NCBI GenBank assembly: GCA_948146395.1
Contig: OX411549.1
Coordinates: 31,456,693-31,520,692, forward strand
DNA from: Fragum whitleyi
Taxonomy: Eukaryota > Mollusca > Bivalvia > Cardiida > Cardiidae
Direction of reading: 5' to 3'
DNA length: 64,000 bases
In this document: positions 45,893 to 58,220 of the stretch, in pieces
Position numbering within the stretch: the stretch's first letter is position 1
Layout: each line of letters begins with the position of its first letter
Notes under the pieces: model-generated
Databases searched by the model: none
What the model was told of the DNA's origin: nothing
The model's input: only the letters and a program-made list of their open reading frames with translations
Program-made: the position numbers and the translations under genes

Positions 45893-48800
45893 AGGTCCGT
45901 GAAGTTGGCAGCCTAGCAGCCTAGCAGCCTAGCAGAGTGAAGTTGGCAGCCTAGCAGCCTAGCAGCCTAGCAGACTAAAATTTTTTTATCAAATTTATTG
46001 ATATATAACCCTAGTATTAAACACTAGAAGTCATTTCAAACCGTAAACACTGAAATTCTAGCGAATGTAGAACTGTTCCGGATAAATCACGTTATTCAAC
46101 TTTTCCGACCAAAATGTCCCGAAAATTGCCCGCAACATATCAATCTCGCCCTAACAAATATAAGAACTTTAATCTTTTGATAAAAAAACGATAGTGGTCG
46201 TTTGAGGATGCTACGCTGCTAGACTGCTGGAAATGTGAAGTTGGCAGTCTGGCAGCCTAGCAGCCTAGCAGCCTAGCAGAGTGAAGTTGGCAGCCTAGCA
46301 GCCTAGCAGCCTAGCAGACTTAAATTTTTTTTATCAAATTTATTGATATATAACCCTAGTATTAAACACTAGAAGTCACTTCAAACCGTAAACACTGAAA
46401 TTCTAGTGAATGTAGAACTGTTCCGGATAAATCACGTTATTCAACTTTTCCGACCAAAATGTCCCGAAAATTGCCCGCAACATATCAATCTCGCCCAAAC
46501 AAATATTAGAACTTTAATCTTTTGATAAAAAAACGATAGTGGTCGTTTGAGGGTGCTACGCTGCTAGACTGCTGGAAATGAGAAGTTGGCAGTCTGGCAG
46601 CCTAGCAGCCTAGCAGCCTAGCAGAGTGAAGTTGGCAGCCTAGCAGCCTAGCAGCCTAGCAAACTGAAATTTTTTTTTATCAAATTTATTGATATATAAC
46701 CCTAGTATTAAACACTAGAAGTCACGTCAAACCGAAAACACTGAAATTCTAGCGAATGTAGAACTGTTCCGGATAAATCACGTTATTCAACTTTTCCGAC
46801 CAAAATGTCCCGAAAATTGCCCGCAACATATCAATCTCGCCCTAACAAATATAAGAACTTTAATCTTTTGATAAAAAAAAACGATAGTGGTCGTTTGAGG
46901 ATGCTACGCTGCTAGACTGCTGGAAATGTGAAGTTGGCAGTCTGGCAGCCTAGCAGCCTAGCAGAGTGAAGTTGGCAGCCTAGCAGCCTAGCAGACTAAA
47001 ATTTTTTTTATCAAATTCATTGATATATAACCCTAGTATTAAACACTAGAAGTCACTTCAAACCGTAAACACTGAAATTCTAGCGAATGTAGAACTGTTC
47101 CGGATAAATCACGTCATTCAACTTTTCCGACCAAAATGTCCCGAAAATTGCCCGCAACATATCAATCTCGCCCTAACAAATATAAGAACTTTAATCTTTT
47201 GATAAAAAAACGATAGTGGTCGTTTGAGGATGCTACGCTGCTAGACTGCTGGAAATGTGAAGTTGGCAGTCTGGCAGCCTAGCAGCCTAGCAGAGTGAAG
47301 TTGGCAGCCTAGCAGCCTAGCAGCCTAGCAGACTAAATTTTTTTTTATCAAATTCATTGATATATAACCCTAGTATTAAACACTAGAAGTCACTTCAAAC
47401 CGTAAACACTGAAATTCTAGCGAATGTAGAACTGTTCCGGATAAATCACGTTATTCAACTTTTCCGACCAAAATGTCCCGAAAATTGCCCGCAACATATC
47501 AATCTCGCCCTAACAAAGATAAGAACTTTAATCTTTTGATAAAAAAAACGATAGTGGTCGTTTGAGGATGCTACGCTGCTAGACTGCTGGAAATGTGAAG
47601 TTGGCAGTCTGGCAGCCTAGCAGCCTAGCAGCCTAGCAGAGTGAGGTTGGCAGCCTAGCAGCCTAGCAGACTAAAATTTTTTTTATCAAATTTATTGATA
47701 TATAACCCTAGTATTAAACACTAGAAGTCACTTCAAACCGTAAACACTGAAATTCTAGCGAATGTAGAACTGTTCCGGATAAATCACGTTATTCAACTTT
47801 TCCGACCAAAATGTCCCGAAAATTGCCCGCAACATATCAATCTCGCCCTAACAAATATAAGAACTTTAATCTTTTGAAAAGAAACGATAGTGGTCATTTT
47901 GGGATGCTACGCTGCTAGACTGCTGGAAATGTGAAGTTGGCAGTCTGGCAGCCTAGCAGCCTAGCAGAGTGAAGTTGGCAGCCTAGCAGCCTAGCAGCCT
48001 AGCAGACTAAAAATTTTTTTATCAAATTTATTGATATATAACCCTAGTATTAAACACTAGAAGTCACTTCAAACCGTAAACACTGAAATTCTAGTGAATG
48101 TAGAACTGTTCCGGATAAATCACGTTATTCAACTTTTCCGACCAAAATGTCCCGAAAATTGCCCGCAACATATCAATCTCGCCCAAACAAATATTAGAAC
48201 TTTAATCTTTTGATAAAAAAACGATAGTGGTCGTTTGAGGGTGCTACGCTGCTAGACTGCTGGAAATGAGAAGTTGGCAGTCTGGCAGCCTAGCAGCCTA
48301 GCAGCCTAGCAGAGTGAAGTTGGCAGCCTAGCAGCCTAGCAGCCTAGCAGACTGAATTTTTTTTTTATCAAATTTATTGATATATAACCCTAGTATTAAA
48401 CACTAGAAGTCACGTCAAACCGAAAACACTGAAATTCTAGCGAATGTAGAACTGTTCCGGATAAATCACGTTATTCAACTTTTCCGACCAAAATGTCCCG
48501 AAAATTGCCCGCAACATATCAATCTCGCCCTAACAAATATAAGAACTTTAATCTTTTGATAAAAAAACGATAGTGGTCGTTTGAGGATGCTACGCTGCTA
48601 GACTGCTGGAAATGTGAAGTTGGCAGTCTGGCAGCCTAGCAGCCTAGCAGAGTGAAGTTGGCAGCCTAGCAGCCTAGCAGCCTAGCAGACTAAAATTTTT
48701 TTTATCAAATTCATTGATATATAACCCTAGTATTAAACACTAGAAGTCACTTCAAACCGTAAACACTGAAATTCTAGCGAATGTAGAACTGTTCCGGATA

Positions 48801-50087
48801 AATCACGTCATTCAACTTTTCCGACCAAAATGTCCCGAAAATTGCCCGCAACATATCAATCTCGCCCTAACAAATATAAGAACTTTAATCTTTTGATAAA
48901 AAAACGATAGTGGTCGTTTGAGGATACTACGCTGCTAGACTGCTGGAAATGTGAAGTTGGCAGTCTGGCAGCCTAGCAGCCTAGCAGAGTGAAGTTGGCA
49001 GCCTAGCAGCCTAGCAGCCTAGCAGACTAAAAATTTTTTTATCAAATTCATTGATATATAACCCTAGTATTAAACACTAGAAGTCACTTCAAACCGTAAA
49101 CACTGAAATTCTAGCGAATGTAGAACTGTTCCGGATAAATCACGTTATTCAACTTTTCCGACCAAAATGTCCCGAAAATTGCCCGCAACATATCAATCTC
49201 GCCCTAACAAATATAAGAACTTTAATCTTTTGATAAAAAAAAACGATAGTGGTCGTTTGAGGATGCTACGCTGCTAGACTGCTGGAAATGTGAAGTTGGC
49301 AGTCTGGCAGCCTAGCAGCCTAGCAGAGTGAAGTTGGCAGCCTAGCAGCCTAGCAGCCTAGCAGACTGAACTTTTTTAATCAAAATTATTGATATCTTAC
49401 ACTAGTATTAAATACTAGAAGTCACTTCAAACCGTAAACACTGAAATTCTAGTGAATGTAGATTTGTTCCGGATATCTCATGTTATTCAACTTTTCCGAC
49501 CAAAATGTCCCGAAAATTGCCCGCAACATATATAATTCGCCCAAACAAGTATGAGAACTTTAATCTTTTGAAAAAAAATCGATAGTGGTCATTTAAGGAT
49601 GCTACGCTGCTAGACTGCTGGAAATGTGAAGTTGGCAGTCTGGCAGCCTAGCAGCCTAGCAGAGTGAAGTTGGCAGCCTAGCAGCCTAGCAGACTGAATT
49701 TTTTTTTATCAAAATTATTGATATCCAACACTAGCATTAATCACTAGAAGTCATTTCAAACCGTAAACACTGAAATTCTAGTGAATGTAGATTTGTTCCG
49801 GATATCTCACTTTATTCAACTTTTCGAACCAAAATGTTCCGAAAATTGCCCGAAACATATCAATCTCGCCCTTACAAATATGAGAACTTTCATATTTGGG
49901 GAAAAATCGATAGTGGTAATTTTGGGTTGTTACGCTGCAAGACTGCTGGAAATGTGAAGTTGGCAGTCTGGCAGCCTAGCAGCCTAGCAGAGTGAAGTTG
50001 GCAGCCTAGCAGCCTAGCAGACTAAAAAATTTTGATATCTGACACTAGTTTTATACACAAGGTGTCACTTCAAACCGTAAACACTGA
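45893..50087 (+). repeat. Left arm: about 12 tandem ~340-bp monomers
   Basis: Each monomer contains, in order, two blocks of 8-bp subrepeats (CAGCCTAG, 2-3 copies each, opened by GTGAAGTTGGCAG), a short T-rich tract, and the palindrome CTAGTATTAAACACTAG. A ~200-bp conserved stretch follows (AAACCGTAAACACTGAAATT, GTTCCGGATAAATCACG, CCAAAATGTCCCGAAAATTG) and ends in GCTACGCTGCTAGACTGCTGG. The last motif recurs at intervals of about 329-351 bp. Inner monomers are nearly identical, and a five-monomer block appears twice (period ~1.69 kb). The two right-most monomers (about 49370-49960) are more divergent and resemble the right arm. No coding capacity. Confidence 0.92.
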
Positions 50088-50249
50088 AACTGTTCATATT
50101 GAAAGCTGTCAGTACCCTCATTGGTTCAGAATAACAGTATGATCGCGAACGCTTCACTCTTAGATACGCCTCGCTTTGTTGTGGAGGGTACAATTTCTGA
50201 TGCGCTTGCAGATGCCTTTTTTCCTGAGTATTGGACAGGTCACAGGACT
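50088..50249 (+). repeat. Internal duplication, copy 1 (uninterrupted)
   Basis: AACTGTTCATATTGAAAGCT ... GCTTCACTCTTAGATACGCC ... GACAGGTCACAGGACT. The same sequence occurs at 50811-50882 plus 52928-53016 with only a few base differences (such as GATCGCG/GATCACG and GAGTATTGG/GAGCATTGG), but there it is split by a LINE. This copy is therefore the uninterrupted form. No function is apparent. Confidence 0.85.
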
Positions 50250-50810
50250 ATCGCGTAGGCGCCTTCTATTTTTCATATTTCGATTAGAAAGAATGCAACG
50301 CTAGCGTTGTACCGGTCTTCGTATTGCCTGCGAAGCGAAATGTGATCGCCAAAATCTGACGGAAAAAGGACAAAAAAATATAGAAATATGAGAAAAAGTA
50401 TAAAAAGAAGATGGTCGGGGGATTCAGTCGCTGACTAGATCGTTAAATTTCAATTTTTAGTTAAAGTTTATCGACACGTCAACGATCTAAGAGAAATTCT
50501 ATGTATCGTTGATTTGTCACATTTGTCACAAACTTCTTGTAGAACGTTGCCGACTGCTTTTCGAAATAGAACGGCGAGTCCCTCGCTACATCGAACAATC
50601 TGACGAACATGCATGATATCTGTTAAGAAAAGTATTGGTATTTGTGATATTAAATCATATCTAAAATATTACCTTGTTTTATTCAAAATAGTTTTATTCG
50701 ACTGAAATGATAATATAGATAAGATTTAGATGTAGTTGAGAAATTTGTATTAACTTGTAACGTGTCATTTTAGAAAACGTTTACAGTAGGTTCAGGGCAA
50801 CTTGCTAGAA
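50250..50810. other. Element centre between the two duplication copies
   Basis: No gene. Contains CGCGTAGGCGCCTTCTATTT (50250s) and AACGCTAGCGTTG, a short palindrome. Otherwise unassigned. Confidence 0.4.
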
Positions 50811-50882
50811 AACTGTTCATAATGAAAGCTGTCAGTACCCTCATTGGTTCAGAATAACAGTATGATCACGAACGCTTCACTC

Positions 50883-52927
50883 GAAGTTAGAATTGCTGTA
50901 TTTTCGCAGAACAACAACAAAAGTGCCGGGACCGATAAACTTTTAGCAGAAATATTTAAACACTCTTTCGATGTAATTTGTCCCTTCCTTACATCCCTTT
51001 ATAATTATATTTTCAAAAATGGTTTCCATCCTAACAGCTGGGGAGAAGGAATTATTATTCCTATATTCAAAGGTGGTTCTCCTGAAGCAAAGAATTTCAG
51101 GGGCATTACTTTAAATAATATAATCTCAAAAATCTATTCTAAATTACTAGTTACTAGGCTAAATACGTGGTCAATTAAGCATAATAAAATTTGTGAAAAC
51201 CAATTTGGGTTTCAAAAAGGTAAATCGACGGTTGACTGCCTTTTCATATTACACGCAATTATCACAAAATCACTTGCAGGTAATAAAAAACTTTATGGCG
51301 CTTTCCTAGACTGGGAAAAGATGTTCGACAAAATTGATCGTTCATTACTTTTTCAAAAATTAATCAACGAAAAAGTTAGTTGTAAATTTGTCAAATCAAT
51401 TAAATCCATGTACAGTGTAGTTAAATCTTATGTGCGATACAGATCGGAAGAGTCAGATTATGTTTTTTCACATATAGGAGTTAAGCAGGGCGATCCATCA
51501 AGTAGCATTTTATGTTTATTTTACCTGAATGATTTAATCAACAGTATCAGTAATAATCTAAATGGCATTTTATCTGTTAACGAGATGCAATTATTTTTGT
51601 TGTTGTTTGCTGATGACGCGGCTGTATTCACACAGGACCCGGTATCGCTGCAATCAATACTAAACGATATTAAACGATATTGTAATAGTTGGAAACTAAG
51701 CATTAACGTTAACAAAACTAAAATCATGATCTTCGAAAAAGGTCGACATACAAATTATGACTTTTATTTATATAACACCAGATTGTAATTTGTCAATTTT
51801 TTTAAATATCTGGGTGTCAATCTTTATAAAAATGGAAAATGGAACCGTACTCAATCGGATGTCGCACAACGCTCCGCGTATTCGCAACATAGATTATTTG
51901 TCATTTTTAACGAAATTGATCTTCCTATTTCGCATAAATTAAAACTGTTCGATAGTATATTGTTACCAGCCCTACATTATGCCGCAGAAATATGGGGTAG
52001 TCACCCCGCGCCGGAAATAGAATCAGTTTTTCTGAAATTTTGTCGTAAATTACTAATTGTTAGAAAATCTACAAACTTAGAAGCAATGTATGGTGAACTA
52101 GGACGCATACCCTTATCTTTACAAAGAAAATTTCAAATAGTAAAATATTGGATTAAGATTATTAATTCTGAACAAAATTCATTGTTATATAATACTTATA
52201 TTATGCTGTTAAACGATGTTGAAATAGGAAAGAACTATGATAAATGCAATTCGGCTTACCAAGTAAAATGTATTATTGACGAATGCGGTCTGCATTTTAT
52301 TTGGCAAAACCAGTTTACCTCACCAATTAATCATGAATTAATTCAACAAAGATTGATTGATATATAACAGCAACAATGGTATTCTACAATAAATAATACA
52401 AATCGCCTAGAAACATACTCATTGTTTAAACACGAATTTAGTTTTGAAAATTACCTAGATTTTATACATGATAGGAAAATAAGATGTAAACTAACAAAAT
52501 TCAGAGTTTCATCCCATAACCTAGAAATAGAAAATGGTCGATACTTTAACACTGCACGAAAAGACAGAATTTGTCGACACTGCAATACAAATTTGGTCGA
52601 AACAGAATTTCACTTTTTACTTATTTGTCCAAAATACTCCGATCTTAGAAACAAATATATTAAAAAGTACTATCATACTTGGCCTACTATTCAAAAATTT
52701 ACGAATCTTATGACAAACAAATCGAAGTCTGTTGTTTTAAATTTAGCAAAATATCTTTATTACGCATTTTCTCGTAGAAATTGATTAAATATGTTCACGT
52801 TTACTATATGTTCTTCTGTTAATCCATGCACTTCTCTTATTTGTCTGACTTATATTGATATTTGCTGTAAACATTGTAATATTGTTTAATGCAATAAACT
52901 TCTTGTATTGTATTGTATTGTATTGTA
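50883..52927 (+). pseudogene. 5'-truncated non-LTR retrotransposon (LINE) with RT domain
   Basis: One frame is open from the left junction to 52784, except for TAA stops at 51786-51788 and 52365-52367. Reverse-transcriptase motifs in order are KSAGTDKLLAE, ENQFGFQKGKSTVDC, FLDWEKMFDKID (motif A), GVKQGDPSSSILC (motif B), LLFADDAAVF (motif C, FADD), SWKLSINVNKTK and, beyond the first stop, FFKYLGVNLY. The C-terminal part has CRHCN...ETEFHFLLICPKY, the Cys/His segment common in Jockey/CR1/I-type elements. The 3' end has AATAAA followed by (TTGTA)n (about 52901-52927). The first part of ORF2, including the endonuclease, is missing. The frame upstream of 50883 reads into host-element DNA. It is a dead copy. 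Confidence 0.88.
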
Positions 52928-53016
52928 TAGATACGCTTCGCTTTCTTGTGGAGGGTACAATTTCTGATGCGCTTGCAGATGCCTTTTTTCCTGAGCATTG
53001 GACAGGTCACAGGACT
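52928..53016 (+). repeat. Internal duplication, copy 2, right part
   Basis: TAGATACGCTTCGCTTTCTT ... GACAGGTCACAGGACT continues the copy that starts at 50811-50882 and is interrupted by the LINE. It matches 50161-50249. Confidence 0.85.
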
Positions 53017-55775
53017 TGGTTGCTAAAGGTGTTGCTAGTCTTTCATGCGAACATGTCTTAGCCACCAATTATTGGGTTGTATCTGTCTAATTTGTCCAAA
53101 TTTCAATATCTCGGTAATACTTACAATTTGCTGTAAACTTGGAAATGCTTTCGCGCGTTTAAATTTACAATCGTGTTTCGCGGGGTGGTTAGCTTCACTG
53201 ACTTATAAACGCTGCGAACAAGCAACCGGCTATTAATCACGAACTTAAGGACGATTTCGGGAGTTCGTTCTTGAGCAACGTCTTTGCGCATCAAACTCTT
53301 CATAAAGGAGTATGCGCTCCAAACTTGCACTTATCTCGGACGTAACAAAAACACTACAAAACCCTTCTTAATTTCTATATTTCGCGGAAAATGCTTTCAT
53401 GAAGACGATTAACTAATCCTATCACTTAAACATAGTTATATAAATTATCGCAACCATTTTATTTTATAGAAACAAAGGATATGCCGTCAGCGTCGTTTTT
53501 GTAGGTATTTGTGGCGTTAACGTTCCCGCGCATAATCAGACATCAAACAACGTTATCATTCATACATCCGATAGCTATATGGAACCGTCACATTTCATTT
53601 TGACGGGGTTAATTTTTAAAAGGGTGACCTTGATAAACGACCCTGTTGTTGTCAAATTATCTTGTCAGATTTTTAATTTCCAATGTTTGGATTAATTTTT
53701 GACAGACCTGGGTGTATTTGAAATTTTATTGGGGTATGGGGGTGTGAGCGAGATAGATGACCTTGATCTCATCATATGACTTCGATCAGGGAATTTGATG
53801 ATGCTTATTGACAAGATCAATTATTATTCCATATTAGAGTATTCTATTTTTCAAAAGGCTTAAAGATTTTTGAAAACACTAGATTTTTCCGTGATTTATG
53901 TAACTTTGGCCTTGATATATGAAATTGACCTTTTCATATGATTTGACCTTGGGATTCGTTGACGCAAAACAAACATATACCCTAATTATTGAGGAATTCA
54001 ACTTCATAATAGATTAATTTAAGAAGGATTGAATATCATTGATTTTGTACATTAAATTGGCACGAGAAAAAGAATCTGGAGTGATTTTTTCCTTGGCGTC
54101 AAAACTGGGTGACCTAGAATTTTGCATTTTTTCTCAAAAATTAGCACGGTGACCGTTCCTTTTTTATATCAAAATAGCGCGAACATATAATTATCTACAA
54201 AATATATAAAAAATAAAATTTTCTATCTCAGAATTTTTATCTACAAAATATATAAAAAATAAAATTTTCTATCTCAGAATTTTTGAGAAATTTGAGCAAA
54301 AGTTATAAATTTTGAAAATATTCTCGTTCATTTTCGAGGTACGTTACTTGCACAACAAGATACAGCGCCACCTAGCGGCATACCGTAAAACCCCATTTTT
54401 TCAACGTTTACGGCGATTTAATCAGCGACATCGGACTCATTTCAAATAAATAATACATGTATCGATTGATCTTTCAATTGGCAACTCAAATTTTCCTTTT
54501 ATTCATGTTCACGAACGCTTATTTGTCGACTACAGAGGTTTTCTCGATACTTGCAGAAGCATATTTAATATGGAAAATATGCCGTTGGACGAGGTTCGAA
54601 CGTTTTTAGACAAAAAAATCGAACGGTGACCTTATATTTTATTATTTTAGATTAATCTAGAGTTAAAAACGAACAGTTTAAGCAAACAAAAAGGGAGGTC
54701 TCCACGTGAAGTGTCGGTCGAAAATCGCGTTGAAATTAGATGAGACGTAAAGAAAAATGACTTTTTAATGACGTCATATCATTAACGTCGACGTAAACGT
54801 TGAATAGAAATCGGAAGGAAGCAAGGTACTCAGTCATTTTATATAATTATTCTAAACGTACTTATATTTGACAAGCTCCATGTATAGAGCGTTCGATCAA
54901 AAAAACAATATTATAATATTTATATTTCTCCGTACAATTATACTTTTCTCTAAACTAGCAAACCGAAGCCCAAAAATTACGAATTCGTTTCCTAGAAATT
55001 TCAGGGAAAAAAAGAAGCTAAAATATGAATAACCGGACTGGTGTGAATTTTCCCTTGAAAGCGGTTTATTTTCTCATATAAAAAAGGTCCAATTTTTAAA
55101 CACAAAAGGACGCGCAAATGTTTCATAATCATTTTTTTGTAAATACATCAGACTTGTATATAAGTTCTATTCAGAAAATTTTACCTAAAAGGCAGTCTTG
55201 TGCTTTATTAGAATTCAAACTATCAAATAATTTATGATAGATCCCCAAATATGGGCGTGGCAGGGCGAAACACTTGGGTTATTAAAGACAATGGAGCGAT
55301 ACAGTCTCCCTGGGCCTCTTTTTTAAAAATAAATGCAGAGCCTCATCTAAGCATACATGATAACAGTTAAATGGTTTTCTTCGTTAATGTTTAATTTTAA
55401 ACAAGTTCTAGGAAACGCCGTCTTCGACGCAACATAAATACATTGAAATGAGGACATTTACCTTTCACACACAAAACCTAAGTTTCCAAACACTTCAGCA
55501 TTAACAATATTGAATCTTATTTTTACTAGCTAAAGAAACATAAGCATCAGTTCATTTTTGCCTGTTACCGTTTTGAAACGCTCATTTGGTTTAAAAATGC
55601 CATAAATGATATTAAATAAAAATCTAAGGAAAAGGGGAGTTGTTGATACCTTTAAAAGGTCCGTATATACATATTAGAAATCAAAGAATCCTAATTGGTG
55701 CCAATGTTGCGTTGGAAGTTTGGTTTCGTATATAATTTCTGTATATATTATATTGTGTAAATATTATCGTGATTT
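53017..55775. other. Element centre, no transposase found
   Basis: No open frame with a recognisable domain. A 46-bp direct tandem duplication (TTATCTACAAAATATATAAA...) lies at 54191-54236 and 54237-54282. A fragment at about 55240-55320 (AATATGGGCGTGGCAGGGCG, CCTGGGCCTCTTTTTT) matches the end of the repeat at 2340-2993. The remainder is unassigned AT-rich DNA. Confidence 0.45.
54191..54282. repeat. 46-bp tandem duplication
   Basis: Two identical adjacent 46-bp copies starting TTATCTACAAAATATATAAA and ending CTATCTCAGAATTT. AT-rich, with no role visible. Confidence 0.9.
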
Positions 55776-56850
55776 TTAGCAACATTGGCCGAAAGACCAG
55801 TGGGATATTGTCATGGCGGGGTGTCCGTCGTCCGTGCGTGAGTCCGTGCGTCTGTGCGGTCGTTCGTCCGTCCGCAAACTTTTACTTTAAAAATCTTCTC
55901 CTCATAAAGAATTGGAATGATTCTAATCAAATTTCACAGGAATGTTCCTTGAGTGACCCTCTATCAGATTCCTTCAAAGATTTTTAATCGGTTGAAAATC
56001 ATGGCTGTAGTGGGCTATATGGTATTGGGTGATTTTTTTCGGCATTTAACTCATGGAATGATCCTTGAGTGACACCTTATCAATCTACAAAAAAAAGCAA
56101 CTTGTGATCTGTTGAAAAACAATGTATTTTATTGCGGAGGTCATTTCTCTATATATTGTATAGTGAAACCTTTGAAAATCATTTTCTCTGAATCTTACCA
56201 ATGGATATCAACCAAATGGAATGCTCCTTGAGTGACCTCTATCAGTTTACAAAAAATATTGTGATCAGATGAAAAGTATGTATCTTATGGGCGGAGATCA
56301 TTTTTAAATATGTAATATAGTGAAAACTTTGAAAATCATTTTCTCACAATCCAACAAATGGATTTCAACCAAATTTCACTGGAATGATTCGTAAGCGATC
56401 CCTTTTCAGTGTACAAAAAATAATGTGATCAGATGAAAAATATGTATTTTATGGGCGGAGGCCATTTCTCTATTATGCTATATAGTGAATACTTTAAAAA
56501 TCATTTTCTCATAAAATAACAAATGGACATCAACCGAATTTCACTGAAATGTTTCTTTAGTGATCCTTTATCAGTATACAAAAAATTATTGTGATCAAAT
56601 GAAAAATATGTCTTTCATGGACAGAGGTCATTTCTTTAGATATGTTATATGGTAGATATCCAGCATAGAGAAAAAAATTCTCAAAGTTTAAACAGATGGA
56701 TTCAACCAAATATCATAGGAATTTTATTTCTGCAAAGTTGTACCACTGCTTAAAATATTTTGATAAGGTGAACATCATGTATTTTATTGGCAGAGAACAT
56801 TTAACATAAAAAGCGAATATTTGGTCACCCTTCGGGTGTCACATAAATGG
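55776..56850 (+). repeat. Dispersed repeat with GAAA-loop head and six ~165-bp units
   Basis: The head is TTGGCCGAAAGACCAG followed by TGTCATGGCGGGGTGTCCGT and a CCGTGCG/CGTCCGTCCG stretch. Units marked by GGAATGATCCTTGAGTGACC lie near 55937, 56053, 56218, 56382, 56548 and 56716 (mostly 164-168 bp apart). Each has ATTGTGATCAGATGAAAA and TATTTTATGGGCGGAGGTCA. The right end is a CACCCTTCGGGTG hairpin at about 56826. The same family as 2340-2993 by head and plan. Nested in the centre of the large element. Confidence 0.75.
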
Positions 56851-58220
56851 TGATTTTTTCTAGACTTAAAAAAATTAATAAGTGTAAAGATTGTAGATTA
56901 GAAGGAACAAAACCTTTGTTGAAATCGAAATGTAAGGAAACATTAGTTGAAATAGGTAGCCTGAGATTACCCCCTGAGAATTGCTCAGTTTAGTTGAGGA
57001 CAATTGGTGTAAAACATGATCTGTTCTACTGAGGTTCAAATAGGGGTAAATAGAGTTGAGTTGACTGCAATCTTAGGAATTCGGCAGAATAAAACAAATA
57101 TTGGATTGAATATTTATTTTTTTATCATTAGTAAGAAATTTGTTTTGATGACAAAAAATTATTGTGAAGTAAAATTTTTCTATTAGTGTTTAATGAAAGG
57201 CGGACAGATGAGATCATTCAAAATTTTGCAGACAAAGCACCAGTATATTTTGCAGTAAAGTTCTGTTAGTGATAAAATTTTTATATTTGGATTTCAACCA
57301 AATTTTACTGGAATGATCCTTGCTTGACCCATTATCAGACTTCAAAAAATTATTGTAATTGGATGATAATTAGGGTTTTAACAGGCAGAGGTCAATTTTC
57401 AACATATTATTCATTGATCATGTTTTTTTTTTTAAAAAACAGCCTTATCATCCTTTAATAATCATTATCAGGATATTCAGGCCTGTGGAGCGAATCAGGC
57501 GCTGGTTTATATGTTTGATTCAAAGAACGTGTCATAAATTGTTTAAATGACAGTTGACCCATTACAGTATTAGGTACCATGTAAAATTTTCGCAACATAT
57601 CACTGATCCCTATTCCATCTGTGCAGTTTCGTATTATTTTCTAACTCTAGAATAATTCAACATGTTTAGCCTTACTTTATTATCATTTTTTAAATGTAAC
57701 ATTTTTGTAAAACTGTCGGTAATAGTCTCTTTCTCAAAATAGATTTTATGGAGTTATCGCATGGTACCTTTAAACGTCACAGGTCACATGTAGGTTATGA
57801 ATGGATCAAGGACCTGATTAATTTGGTTACAAATATGTAAAGCATAGTGTCGAATTCTTAGAAAAAAAAACTTTTTTTGGTTTTCATTATTCTTGTTATT
57901 TTTTTAAGTGATAAATTGTTGATGAGAATGTTTTGTTGTTTGTTCGGTTTTAAAAAATAAATAGCAAGTGGCTGCGATATTTATCAAACATATGACACCA
58001 GAGACGCGTACATGCCAGTTAACATTCAACGATGCATGGTGCAAACAGAATAAAGTGAAATAGAATATTTTGATTTGTCTTCAGTATGTTTACGTCCCGA
58101 AAATATTAGTAAAGATAACATGGTTCACCACAGAAAAATAAAAATACCTTTTTCGATCTATTTCGTAGTTATATTACTCTCAATTTAGTTGCTATTATCA
58201 AGAAACTAATAATTAAGTTG
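56851..58220. other. Element centre, right part
   Basis: At about 57280-57400 one more unit of the preceding repeat appears (TGGATTTCAACCAAATTTTA, GAATGATCCTTGCTTGACCC). The rest is AT-rich DNA without an open frame of note. Confidence 0.4.

Noticed and set aside
45893..50087. Regularly spaced repeats that might suggest a CRISPR array
   Set aside because: Monomers are ~340 bp, contiguous and nearly identical with no unique spacers, in a eukaryotic intron; it is a satellite-type tandem array.
50844..50882. Start of the RT protein at 50844
   Set aside because: That stretch belongs to the interrupted duplication (also present at 50121-50159), not to the LINE, and the first codon is TTG.
51786..51962. 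Frameshift in the LINE
   Set aside because: The downstream segment is in the same frame as the upstream one; only in-frame stop codons interrupt it.
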